64,000 nucleotides of DNA from DASRHD01 sp035485575 (GTDB lineage: Bacteria > Verrucomicrobiota > Verrucomicrobiia > Opitutales > Opitutaceae), in the NCBI GenBank assembly GCA_035485575.1, contig DATHNW010000006.1:82124-146123 (forward strand). The letters run 5' to 3'. How positions within the stretch are numbered: the stretch's first letter is position 1; each line of letters begins with the position of its first letter. Positions 45,275-53,602 of this stretch are shown here, in pieces. The position numbers and the translations under genes are program-made. The notes under the pieces are model-generated. The model was not told the DNA's origin. It ran no database searches and worked only from the letters and a program-made list of their open reading frames with translations.

Positions 45275-45514
45275 ATGGTCACAATCGAACTCTCAATCCA
45301 GGCCAGTAACGGGAAATGGATGACCAAAGAAATTACGTGTCTTCGCCCACACCCAGGCGACGATATTCTTATCGACAGCGAGCAGTTTGAGGTTCGAGCC
45401 ACAGCGCTTCAGGCAGGTGAATCCAAAGTCCTCGCCAAGGTTGTTCACAGCGGCCGTAAGCGACTTTCACCCCGCATGCTTAGCGCAATGGGCTTTTCGC
45501 CCATAGAAGATTGA
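45275..45514 (+). CDS. Small hypothetical protein upstream of the defence operon
   Basis: 79 residues from an ATG at 45275 (a GTG 9 bp upstream is also possible). A short beta-rich sequence with VTIELSIQ and RPHPGDDILIDSEQFEVRA; no family recognised. It is divergently transcribed from the defence helicase, so it could be a small regulator or sensor of the system, but there is no motif evidence. Confidence 0.45.
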   Translation: MVTIELSIQASNGKWMTKEITCLRPHPGDDILIDSEQFEVRATALQAGESKVLAKVVHSGRKRLSPRMLSAMGFSPIED

Positions 45515-45597
45515 GCTCCGTGATAATAGCGGTTGGTCGGGCAACGCCGAAGTGAAAGTGCTCTTGCGCCAATCGACGCAGGGTGTAAATTGTGTGC

Positions 45598-45924
45598 ATG
45601 AAGGTTAAATTGCACGACGGTATCCCTTACATTTTCCCGAGCCCGTTGGGCCGAATGAACATCACCCTTGAACGCGCGATTTCGATGGATCGCAGTGATC
45701 AACCGAAAGGTTTCCGATTCTGGATCGCAGCTGAGGGAGTTGACCAACACACTCCCCGACTGGTGCGTCTGTCGGGGCCTTTCAACGACCAAGAATCCGC
45801 GCTGCATGCTGTAGTTTCCGAATTCGAGTTGGAGCCGAACGAGAATGACTCTCGGTTTGGTGTGGTCGCCGATGCGTTGCGGGCTGCGTTGAGGACTCCT
45901 TTGGAAGCGAGCAATTCGCTTTGA
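45598..45924 (+). CDS. Small hypothetical protein
   Basis: 108 residues from the ATG giving MKVKLHD. Mixed alpha/beta composition with an acidic C-terminal part (SEFELEPNENDSRFG). No known domain recognised. It lies 83 bp after the previous small gene and ahead of the att-like site, inside the right end of the island. Confidence 0.45.
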   Translation: MKVKLHDGIPYIFPSPLGRMNITLERAISMDRSDQPKGFRFWIAAEGVDQHTPRLVRLSGPFNDQESALHAVVSEFELEPNENDSRFGVVADALRAALRTPLEASNSL

Positions 45925-46200
45925 TCCACCGCGTAGACTATCCTCCGAGTCTTTTGCGGGCGGTGTGCTGATCTCCCACCTGCTCAGCGCACTCGGGAGC
46001 TCCGAAAAGCTCTCAACCGCACCGCGGAGGCGTTCCTATTGTGCATTCCTAGACCGACCCACCTCGAACTAGGTTGCCAGAAGGTTGCCAAATATTGTGC
46101 TTTTAGCTTCCCTTCCCAGCCGTTCAGTGCATCTTAGTTCTTATTCTAAGACATTAACAACCAACTAAGTCCACGTTTTCTAGCGACTTAGCTTCAGATG
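45925..46200. other. Non-coding right-end region of the island
   Basis: About 280 bp without a supported gene. It contains a tandem-like pair of GTTGCCA motifs (46070-46092) and an AT-rich stretch with TTAGTTCTTATTCTAAG, just before the tRNA-Ser fragment. These are compatible with integrase arm-binding sites, but I cannot show that. Confidence 0.35.
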
Positions 46201-46232
46201 GCAAAGGGGTTCGAATCCCTCCCTCTCCGCCA
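46201..46232 (+). other. 3' end of a tRNA-Ser gene (candidate attachment site scar)
   Basis: The 32 bases include a T-loop consensus TTCGAAT flanked by a 4-5 bp stem and end in CCTCTCCGCCA. This matches the 3' acceptor arm, discriminator G and CCA of bacterial tRNA-Ser genes, whose 5' end begins GGAGAGG. No matching 5' half, anticodon arm or variable arm lies upstream. The sequence is therefore a 3' fragment, as left when a tyrosine integrase inserts an element into a tRNA gene. The intact copy is not in the window and no integrase gene is seen. Confidence 0.75.
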
Positions 46233-46307
46233 TTTTCGCCAAGGCTTCGTATGGCACGGCCATTGCCGCAGCAAAGCCAGAGGCCATACCGGCTGCCCAA
46301 TAAAGGA

Positions 46308-46709
46308 TTATTTGAACTTGGCTCGATATGCGTAAATCAATCGTGCGGAGTCCTGACCGTCGATTACGCCGAAGAAAATCTTCTTCCCGTCCGAATATGA
46401 ACGAACCTTTGCGGCCATTTGCATTTGCTCATAAATAGCATCATCAACTTGTGACCAGTATTGGAGGATAAAAATTTCGGCGGGACTCTGAAACAGACGT
46501 TGTATCTGATCACCGTTTTTTCCCATGAGATTTGGCGTTAGTTTTTTCTTCATGCCCTTTCCCTTGAAGGCGAAAACTACTGCTTGGCGCTTCCCTTTAA
46601 ATTTTAGGCGCGTGGTACATAGGTCGTTTTTCTCCCCGCCCCAATCTTTGAACTTTCCCTTTTCGCCGATGATCCTCATGACGCCTTTCTTGAATTTGTC
46701 CTCGGCCAT
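46308..46709 (-). CDS. Hypothetical protein outside the tRNA scar
   Basis: 133 residues. A basic lysine-rich N-terminal region (KFKKGVMRIIGEKGKF, KFKGKRQ) precedes a middle part with QRLFQSPAEIFILQYWSQVDD and a C-terminal alpha/beta region ending in YRAKFK. The QSPAEIFILQYW stretch resembles helices of some restriction-fold proteins but I cannot assign it. It starts inside a GC/AT mixed region. It may be a remnant of another accessory gene cut by the element. Confidence 0.5.
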   Translation of the reverse strand: MAEDKFKKGVMRIIGEKGKFKDWGGEKNDLCTTRLKFKGKRQAVVFAFKGKGMKKKLTPNLMGKNGDQIQRLFQSPAEIFILQYWSQVDDAIYEQMQMAAKVRSYSDGKKIFFGVIDGQDSARLIYAYRAKFK

Positions 46710-46940
46710 GGGGATAGCTGCGACGGTGGCCCCCCTCTATCCGTGTAACCTTCGAGAATGGGACGCGCGTTGAAAAAACTATATCGATCGAAGACTGCGC
46801 ATACAATCATCCCCTTTATCCACCCCTTGCTTGAGAAAAAGCGTGCAGCGGCCGATGTGGCTGTCCGCGGCGTACCAGCTGCCAGGTCGAGTCATGCCCC
46901 CAGCGCGTGAGGGCCGTCCCATCCAGGATCGATCCGGCGC

Positions 46941-49900
46941 TTACTTCGAAAAGTGATGGGGATGGACGACCGTGGAGAGGATTTTAGCCAGCTCCGCCGG
47001 TTTGATGGGCTTGGACAGATAGCCGTCCATGCCGGCGGCGAGGCATTGCCGGTAATCCTCGGCCATGGCGAAGGCGGTGAGCGCGATGATGGGAGTGCGG
47101 GGCTTGCCCGTCAGCGCCTCCTTTTTTCGGATGAGATCCGTGGCCTCGAAGCCGTCCATTTCCGGCATCTGCACATCCATGAGGATGAGATCAAAGGGCT
47201 CCGCGTTGAAGTGCGCGACGGCTTGCTTTCCCGTTTCGGCCAGCGTGATCAGATGCCCGCCCTTTTTCAGCAGCTGCATGGCCACCTTCTGATTAACCAC
47301 ATTGTCCTCGGCCAGCAGGATGTGCAGCGGCCCGAGTTCGACGAGGTTCGGCAGCGGCACGGCGGCGGCCTTGGGAAGGGCGGCGGCGGCGACGAGAGGG
47401 ATGGTGAAGAAGAAGGTGGCGCCAATGTCGAGCTGGCTCTCCAGCCAGATTTTGCCGCCCATCAACTCGACCAGACGCCGGGAGATTGCCAGCCCAAGGC
47501 CGGTGCCCCCGAACTTGCGCGTGGTGGAGGCGTCGGCCTGGGCGAAGGCGGAGAAAAGCCCGGCCTGTTTGTCCGGCGCAATGCCAATGCCCGTGTCCCG
47601 GACCGAAAACTGCAGGAACGAGCCGCCCTCGCTGTTGAGGGGTGAGACCTCCAGGACGATTTTGCCGGCGGGCGTGAACTTGATCGCATTGCCCAGCAGG
47701 TTGAACAGCACTTGGCGCAGCCGGGTGGGATCGCCCTGAACGAACGGCGGACAGGCCGCCGACAATTCGATGCCGAGATCGAGTTTTTTCTGCTGAGCGC
47801 GAGGGACAAAGGCCTTGGCGCAGTTTTCGACCAGCTCGCGCAGGTCGATGGTAAGGATTTCCAGCTGCAGCTTGCCGGCCTCGATCTTGGAGAAATCAAG
47901 GATGTCGTTGACGACGGTGAGCAGGGTTTCGGCGGATTGGGAAGCGGTGGTGAGGAAGTCCTTCTGCTGGGGGGTCAGCTCGGTTTCCAAGGTCAGGGAG
48001 GTCATGCCGATGACACCGTTCAAGGGCGTGCGGATTTCGTGGCTCATGTTGGCCAGGAACTCGCTCTTGGCCACGTTGGCGGCGTCGGCCGCATGCCGCG
48101 CCTCCCGCAGCCGCCGGCTCTGCCAGCCCAGCAGCCCCAGCATCGCCACGAGGGACGAGGTGGCCACGAGCAGCCAGCGATTGCGCTGTTGCACGTCCGC
48201 CAGGTACGAGAAAGCGATCGTCTCGTTGTCGGAAGACAGGAACCAATGGAAATAAATCGATGAGATCGTACCGTCCTTGGCCATCCGGTTGATTTCTTCG
48301 CGAATGGCGTCGGCGGCCCGGCTGCTGTCCGGCCTTTTCCAGGAGGCTCCGATGCCATAACCGAGGTTTCCGTTGGGCAGCAGATTATATTTCAGCCCCG
48401 CCATGATTTCCGGGGGCAGGCCACGAAAGACCGCGGCGTCAGCTTTGCTCCCGCTGATCATCGCGGCATCCGTTTTGCCCTCATAAGCGCCTTTCATGGC
48501 GGCAACCACATTAGGCTGGGGAATCAGCTTGGCGCCGGGAAACCCGGCGTCCGCCATCTTCTGGGCAATGCTGAATCCGTTGGGATAGCCGACAGTTCGC
48601 CCCACCGTGTCCTTCGGCGTGTTGATGGGACTCGACTTGGGGGTCACCATCCAGAAACTGATGGTGACCCAAGGCGCAGAGATGTGCAGGAATTTTCTCC
48701 GCTCCGGGATGTCGCCGAGCAGCGGCCAAAGATCGACCACGCCATTTCGCAGGCTTGGCTCCGGGCCTTCCAGGACGTGAACCCACTCCAAGGGAACGTG
48801 CCGGCGTTGCGCGGCCTGCATGATCATGTCGACCGCCGGGCCTTCGGGCCGGCCGTCCTTGCCGACCATCTGATAGGGCGGCGACTGCTGGAACCCGATC
48901 CGGAAAGGACGCGAGGCACGTGATGGATCGGTCAGGACATTTCTCCACCACCAACCGGCGAGGACGCAGAGAGCCGCGGCCCCGAGCGCGGGCCAGAACC
49001 AATGGAAACGCAGGCGGAGTGCGCGGCGCGCGGGAGCAGACGGATAGTCCTCGTTTCCGAGTTCGGCCGCGGAACCGTTGGTGCCCAGGGCGCGGATGAT
49101 TTTTTCCAGCTCCGCCGGCTTCACGGGCTTTGTGAGATAGCCGTCCATGCCGGCGGCGATGCAGTGCCGGTAATCTTCCGCCATGGCAAAGGCGGTGAAC
49201 GCGATGATCGGAACATGCGCACCGGTGCGGGCCTCGTCCTGCCGGATGATGACGGTGGCCTCAAGGCCGTCCATCTCCGGCATTTGCACATCCATCAGGA
49301 TGAGGTCAAAAGTCCGGGCCCGGAACTGCTCCACGGCCTGTTTTCCATTTTCAGCGAGCGTAATCTGATGGCCGCCTTTTTGGAGCAACTGCCGCGTCAC
49401 TTTCTGGTTAACGACATTGTCCTCGGCCAGAAGGATGCGCAATTTGCGGGTCGGCGCCAGGGCCGGCATTGCCGTCGTGGCAGCTCTTTGCACCGATGGT
49501 TCGGCGGCGCTCCCGCTCAGCAGGCTTTTGATCGTGGAAAGAAGCTCCTGCTGCCGGATGGGCTTGATCAGGTAGGATTTTATTCCGACCTGCTGGCAAC
49601 GCGCACTGGTCACGTTGCAGTCATCGGAGGTGAGCATCATGATCACGCTGTCGGATAACGTGCGGTCGGCGCAGATCTGCCCGGCCAGTTCCAGGCCGTC
49701 CATTTCCGGCATGTTATAGTCGAGCAGCACCAGCCGGTAGGGGTCACCTTCGGCTTTTGCCTGAAGGAGCGCTTTGAGCGCACTCTTTCCGTCGGACACG
49801 CTGGAAGCCCGGATGTGCTGCCGTTCGCAGATTTCCCGGAGGATGCGCTTGTTGGTGTCGTTGTCGTCGACAATGAGAATCCTCGCCGGCTGGAGCTGGG

Positions 49901-51593
49901 CGAAGTCAGGAATGACGACGGCCGCCGGAATCGAGTCGGCCGCGACAAGGGGAATGGTGAAGAAAAAGGTCGTGCCGACGTCGGGCTGGCTCTCCAGCCA
50001 GATTCTGCCGCCCATCAGTTCCACCAGGCGCTTGGAGATCGCCAGCCCCAGGCCGGTGCCGCCGAACTTGCGGGTGGTGGAAGCCTCGGCCTGGGCGAAG
50101 GCGGAAAAAAGCCGGGACTGGTTGTCGGCTGAAATGCCGATGCCCGTGTCCCGGACCGAAAATTGCACGAACTGGCCGGCTTCGTTGCTGAGGGGGGCGA
50201 CCAGCAGGACCACCTCGCCGCTGAGGGTGAACTTGAGCGCATTACCCAGCAAGTTGAACAGCACCTGGCGCAGCCGGGTGGGATCACCCTGCACAAAAAG
50301 CGGGCAGGCCGGCGAGAGTTCGACGCCGAGATCGAGTTTTTTCTGATGGGCGCGAAGGGCAAAGGCCTTGGCGCAGCTTTCGACCAGTTCGCGCAGGTCG
50401 ATCGGGAGGATTTCCAGCTGCAGCTTGCCGGCCTCGATCTTGGAAAAATCGAGGATGTCGTTGACCACGGTGAGCAACGTTTCGGCGGATTGGGTGGCCG
50501 TGGTGAGGAAGTCCTTCTGCTGGGGGGTCAGCTCAGTCTCAAGGGTCAGGGCCGTCATGCCGATGACGCCGTTCAAGGGCGTGCGGATTTCGTGGCTCAT
50601 GTTGGCCAGAAATTCGCTCTTGGCCACGTTGGCGGCGTCGGCCGCCTGCCGCGCTTCCCGCAGCCGCCGGCTCTGCCAGCCCAGCAGCCCCAGCACCGCC
50701 ACGAGAACGGAGATGGCGGCGATCATATAAACGTTCAGCTGCTCCAGCTGGTTCAGGTAAAAGATGGAGGTCGTCTCATTGTTCGGATCGGAAAACCAGT
50801 GAAGGTAAACGGCCGAGAGGGTTCCATCCTGGGACATCTTGACAATTTCATCGCGAAGTTCGTCCGCCGCAGTGATGGCACCGGGCCGCTTGAAAGAAGC
50901 CGCCACGCCGAGACCGATATTGCCGCCTGGCAGGGCAAAAAAGCTCAGGTTGGTGTTAGCCACCTTCGATATCTGCTGAAAACTCGCGGCATGGGCTTCA
51001 CTGCCCGAGATGATGCCGGCATCCGCCTGGCCCGAAGACACGCCTTCGAAAACAGCCATGTTGTCCGGTTGGGCCACCGTCTTCGCGTCGGGAAACTCCG
51101 CCGGGAGGAGGTGGTCAGTCATCCGATCCGCGTGATACCAGAGGGTGCGGCCCTTGGTGTCCCTTGGCGTAGCGATTCCTTTCGAAGCCTGGGAAACCAT
51201 CCAGTAGACGTTGCTGATCCAGGGTTCTGAAATATAAAAAAAACTGCGCCGCTCCGGCAGCTTCATGAGCTGGGGCCACAGATCGACCGCCCCGCTTGTC
51301 AGCACCGCGTCGGGACCGGGAGAGTAAACCCATTCCAGCGGAATATGCCGGCGCCGGGCCGCTTCGGATATGATTTCAACCGCCGGACCTTCGGGGCTGC
51401 CATCTTTTCCCCGGTACTGCATGGGGCGGGAATCCTCGAAACCCATGCGAAATGGCTCGGTGGCGTATTGAGGATCGAGGCGCCATTCGTACAGGGCCCA
51501 GATCCCGCCCAGACACGTCAAAAAAACAGCCAAACCCAGAATGAGTCGTTGCTGCCGGGAAAGAGAGGACCAAACGCGCCGGATAAATGCCAT
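46941..51593 (-). CDS. Tandem double hybrid sensor histidine kinase (two full kinases in one polypeptide)
   Basis: 1550 residues with this order: TM (12-35), periplasmic SBP_bac_3-like sensor (about 45-275), TM (286-306), HisKA with H334 in MSHEIRTPLNG, HATPase (N-box NLLGNALKF; GGTGLGLAIS), REC with D625, REC with D768, a second TM (862-885), a second SBP_bac_3-like sensor (894-1125), TM, HisKA with H1185, HATPase, and a final REC with D1473. The two halves are strongly similar to each other, so the gene arose by fusion or duplication of a hybrid kinase. Each sensor should bind a small amino-acid or sugar-like ligand. No partner output regulator is adjacent; the BGC to the right is the nearest candidate. 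Confidence 0.9.
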   Translation of the reverse strand: MAFIRRVWSSLSRQQRLILGLAVFLTCLGGIWALYEWRLDPQYATEPFRMGFEDSRPMQYRGKDGSPEGPAVEIISEAARRRHIPLEWVYSPGPDAVLTSGAVDLWPQLMKLPERRSFFYISEPWISNVYWMVSQASKGIATPRDTKGRTLWYHADRMTDHLLPAEFPDAKTVAQPDNMAVFEGVSSGQADAGIISGSEAHAASFQQISKVANTNLSFFALPGGNIGLGVAASFKRPGAITAADELRDEIVKMSQDGTLSAVYLHWFSDPNNETTSIFYLNQLEQLNVYMIAAISVLVAVLGLLGWQSRRLREARQAADAANVAKSEFLANMSHEIRTPLNGVIGMTALTLETELTPQQKDFLTTATQSAETLLTVVNDILDFSKIEAGKLQLEILPIDLRELVESCAKAFALRAHQKKLDLGVELSPACPLFVQGDPTRLRQVLFNLLGNALKFTLSGEVVLLVAPLSNEAGQFVQFSVRDTGIGISADNQSRLFSAFAQAEASTTRKFGGTGLGLAISKRLVELMGGRIWLESQPDVGTTFFFTIPLVAADSIPAAVVIPDFAQLQPARILIVDDNDTNKRILREICERQHIRASSVSDGKSALKALLQAKAEGDPYRLVLLDYNMPEMDGLELAGQICADRTLSDSVIMMLTSDDCNVTSARCQQVGIKSYLIKPIRQQELLSTIKSLLSGSAAEPSVQRAATTAMPALAPTRKLRILLAEDNVVNQKVTRQLLQKGGHQITLAENGKQAVEQFRARTFDLILMDVQMPEMDGLEATVIIRQDEARTGAHVPIIAFTAFAMAEDYRHCIAAGMDGYLTKPVKPAELEKIIRALGTNGSAAELGNEDYPSAPARRALRLRFHWFWPALGAAALCVLAGWWWRNVLTDPSRASRPFRIGFQQSPPYQMVGKDGRPEGPAVDMIMQAAQRRHVPLEWVHVLEGPEPSLRNGVVDLWPLLGDIPERRKFLHISAPWVTISFWMVTPKSSPINTPKDTVGRTVGYPNGFSIAQKMADAGFPGAKLIPQPNVVAAMKGAYEGKTDAAMISGSKADAAVFRGLPPEIMAGLKYNLLPNGNLGYGIGASWKRPDSSRAADAIREEINRMAKDGTISSIYFHWFLSSDNETIAFSYLADVQQRNRWLLVATSSLVAMLGLLGWQSRRLREARHAADAANVAKSEFLANMSHEIRTPLNGVIGMTSLTLETELTPQQKDFLTTASQSAETLLTVVNDILDFSKIEAGKLQLEILTIDLRELVENCAKAFVPRAQQKKLDLGIELSAACPPFVQGDPTRLRQVLFNLLGNAIKFTPAGKIVLEVSPLNSEGGSFLQFSVRDTGIGIAPDKQAGLFSAFAQADASTTRKFGGTGLGLAISRRLVELMGGKIWLESQLDIGATFFFTIPLVAAAALPKAAAVPLPNLVELGPLHILLAEDNVVNQKVAMQLLKKGGHLITLAETGKQAVAHFNAEPFDLILMDVQMPEMDGFEATDLIRKKEALTGKPRTPIIALTAFAMAEDYRQCLAAGMDGYLSKPIKPAELAKILSTVVHPHHFSK

Positions 51594-51917
51594 ATTATCG
51601 ATTGGGCGGACTGCCGAACGAAGGGGGTATGATTACGGCCCGAAGCATGGAGCTGAATGGTTGGTGGGCAAGAACGACCTTGTTCCGTTTGGTTTGCAGA
51701 CAGCGCCGATGCAATCGGCCCGCGGCTACGTCATACTGGGAGAGTGCATGGCCCCGGTCAATCCATCAGCATTTTTATAAACTTGGCTGAACAGAATAGC
51801 TTGACCAGGCCCGGCCGGCCCTACTCGCGCCCAGATCGTAAATCCGCCAAGGATTTGCCACGAATTTGCAAGCAGCACGTTTCGGCCTTTTCTGGCGCAA
51901 CTGCCTGTACCATCCGA
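51594..51917. other. Intergenic region between kinase and PPTase genes
   Basis: 324 bp. Both flanking genes run on the minus strand, so this is the promoter region of the kinase gene and the 3' end of the PPTase unit. A short GC-rich region and no clear terminator are visible. Small open frames here show no protein features. Confidence 0.4.
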
Positions 51918-52658
51918 TCAACTGCGTTCCCATTCCAGGCAGGCAATCCGCCAGTCCGAGCCTTCCGCGGCAACGGCTCCCTTGAGCCCTGATTCCAGCT
52001 GCAGCGATACGACCCGGCAAGCAATCGCGGCATCTGCACCCTGCCCTGCCATCACAATGCCGGTTGGCGCGGGCCGCAAAAATGAGAGCCCATCTTCCGG
52101 AACGAATCCGAGCCCCTGACCCGATACCTTGGCCAGCGCTTCCAAACGGGTCCAGGCATGGAAAAAGGCCTCCCTCCGCGCGCTGCCTGCCAGGGCCTCG
52201 AGCTGGTGCACGTCCGTGGCGGCGAATACCTGGCGCGCGATGGCCAGCTCGTCCACGCCGTCGCGGATTTTTTCCACATCCACGCCCACTTCGCGTCCAT
52301 GACCAAAGGCAAACAAGGCAGCCTCGTCCGAATGCGAGAGGTTGAAGCGCAGCGCGTCGTCACCCTGCCCGCGGGCCAGCCCCGGCTTTCCGTAGGCACC
52401 CGGAACCAAGGCCACGCTTTCCGGCGCCCGCTGAAGGTAGGCGCCAAGCAAACGCCGAAGCTGCCCGCGGGCGGCAATGAAATGCCGCCGGTGCGTTTCA
52501 AATTTGAAAGCCGCAGCCCTTTCCTTTTCCTCCGGCGAAAGCGTTTGCAGCAAATTTTCCAGCCCGCGTTCATCCACCAGCAGCGACATTCGCCAGACGT
52601 GCACCAGGTCAGGCGGGAACGGCGGCGGCTCCGCGACCTTGGGCCAGGCGTGATTCAT
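51918..52658 (-). CDS. 4'-phosphopantetheinyl transferase (Sfp-type)
   Basis: 246 residues from the ATG giving MNHAWPK, chosen because it removes a poorly conserved 8-residue extension. The Sfp-type motifs are present: RFNLSHSDEAALFAF, GVDVEKI (125-131) with the Mg-binding Asp/Glu, and FFHAWTRLEALAKVSG (169-177 for WTRLEALAK). The usual WxxKE Lys is replaced by Leu, while the Glu and the following Lys are kept. It converts apo carrier domains of the NRPS to the holo form. Placed at the left edge of the cluster and divergent from the thioesterase. Confidence 0.85.
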   Translation of the reverse strand: MNHAWPKVAEPPPFPPDLVHVWRMSLLVDERGLENLLQTLSPEEKERAAAFKFETHRRHFIAARGQLRRLLGAYLQRAPESVALVPGAYGKPGLARGQGDDALRFNLSHSDEAALFAFGHGREVGVDVEKIRDGVDELAIARQVFAATDVHQLEALAGSARREAFFHAWTRLEALAKVSGQGLGFVPEDGLSFLRPAPTGIVMAGQGADAAIACRVVSLQLESGLKGAVAAEGSDWRIACLEWERS

Positions 52659-52838
52659 ATCTTTTTCGGCGGACAAGCGCATGGGGGCAATGGACGGAGG
52701 AGCCTTTCATCGGCCGCCGGTGGGATCAACCCTGCAGTCATGCCCAATCAAGACGTCAAAGCGCAGATCAGGCCGGGCTTGCTCCGACCGGGAGAGAGAT
52801 AATGCTCGGTCGAACAATTTCCGCTTGTTTGTTCCCCG

Positions 52839-53594
52839 ATGAATAAATGGCTCATTCCGTTTGGCGGCCGATTCCAGGAAAAGGCCCGCCTGATCTGCTT
52901 TCCTCCCGCAGGTGGCGGCTGGTCCCTGTTCAGTCCGTGGCAGAATGCACTGGGGCCGGACATTCGCGTGGTCGGCGTGCATCTCGCCGAGCGCGAATCC
53001 CGGTCGCAGGAACCTCCTGCCGTCCGCCTGACGGCCCTGATCGATGCGCTGGAGAAGGAGATTTCTCCCCTGCTGGACAAACCGTTCGCATTCCTGGGCC
53101 ACAGTTTTGGCGCGCTGGTGGCGTATGAACTCGCGCATCGGCTGAAGGCAAACCGGCACATCGAGCCATCGCTGCTGGTCGTCGCGGCGCGGTCCGCTCC
53201 ACACCTGCAGCCCGACTCCCGCTTCGGCGGGCTGACCGATGCGGAACTTGAAGCGTTGCTGCGGCGCCTGGGCGGCACGCCGGAAACGCTATTGCAGGAA
53301 CGCCAGCTCATGGCCCTGATGATTCCTTCGCTGCGCGCGGACCTCCAGATGAACGAAGCCTTTGAATATACGGAGCGGACGACCCTGGAATGCCCGATTG
53401 CGGCGCTGGGCGGGCTGGATGACCCTCTCGTCGCACGGGCGAAAATCGAGGAATGGCGCAGCCACACCGCCGGCGAATTCACGATGAAAGATTTCCCCGG
53501 CGGCCATTTTTTCCTGAAGGAGAAGCCCTCGCCGGTCCTCGACCATCTCGCCGGGAAATTTTCCGAGCATCTGCTCGTCCGGGCCGTTCGCTGA
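52839..53594 (+). CDS. Type II thioesterase (alpha/beta hydrolase)
   Basis: 251 residues with CFPPAGGG near the N terminus, the nucleophile elbow GHSFGAL (Ser89), GGLDDP and the C-terminal FPGGHFFL His region. This is a typical TEII of NRPS/PKS clusters. It removes mis-primed or stalled acyl groups from carrier proteins, and could also release the product since the visible NRPS lacks a TE domain. The upstream gap (52683-52838) to the divergent PPTase gene should hold a promoter. The next gene begins 8 bp later. Confidence 0.88.
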   Translation: MNKWLIPFGGRFQEKARLICFPPAGGGWSLFSPWQNALGPDIRVVGVHLAERESRSQEPPAVRLTALIDALEKEISPLLDKPFAFLGHSFGALVAYELAHRLKANRHIEPSLLVVAARSAPHLQPDSRFGGLTDAELEALLRRLGGTPETLLQERQLMALMIPSLRADLQMNEAFEYTERTTLECPIAALGGLDDPLVARAKIEEWRSHTAGEFTMKDFPGGHFFLKEKPSPVLDHLAGKFSEHLLVRAVR

Positions 53595-53602
53595 CCGTCC
53601 TG

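Noticed and set aside
46120..46232. A complete tRNA-Ser gene
   Set aside because: Only the T-arm and acceptor 3' half are present; no 5' acceptor strand, D-arm or anticodon arm can be folded upstream.
50163..51230. 355-codon plus-strand frame inside the double kinase gene
   Set aside because: Antisense shadow of the kinase; rich in His/Gln/Gly/Arg without any domain.
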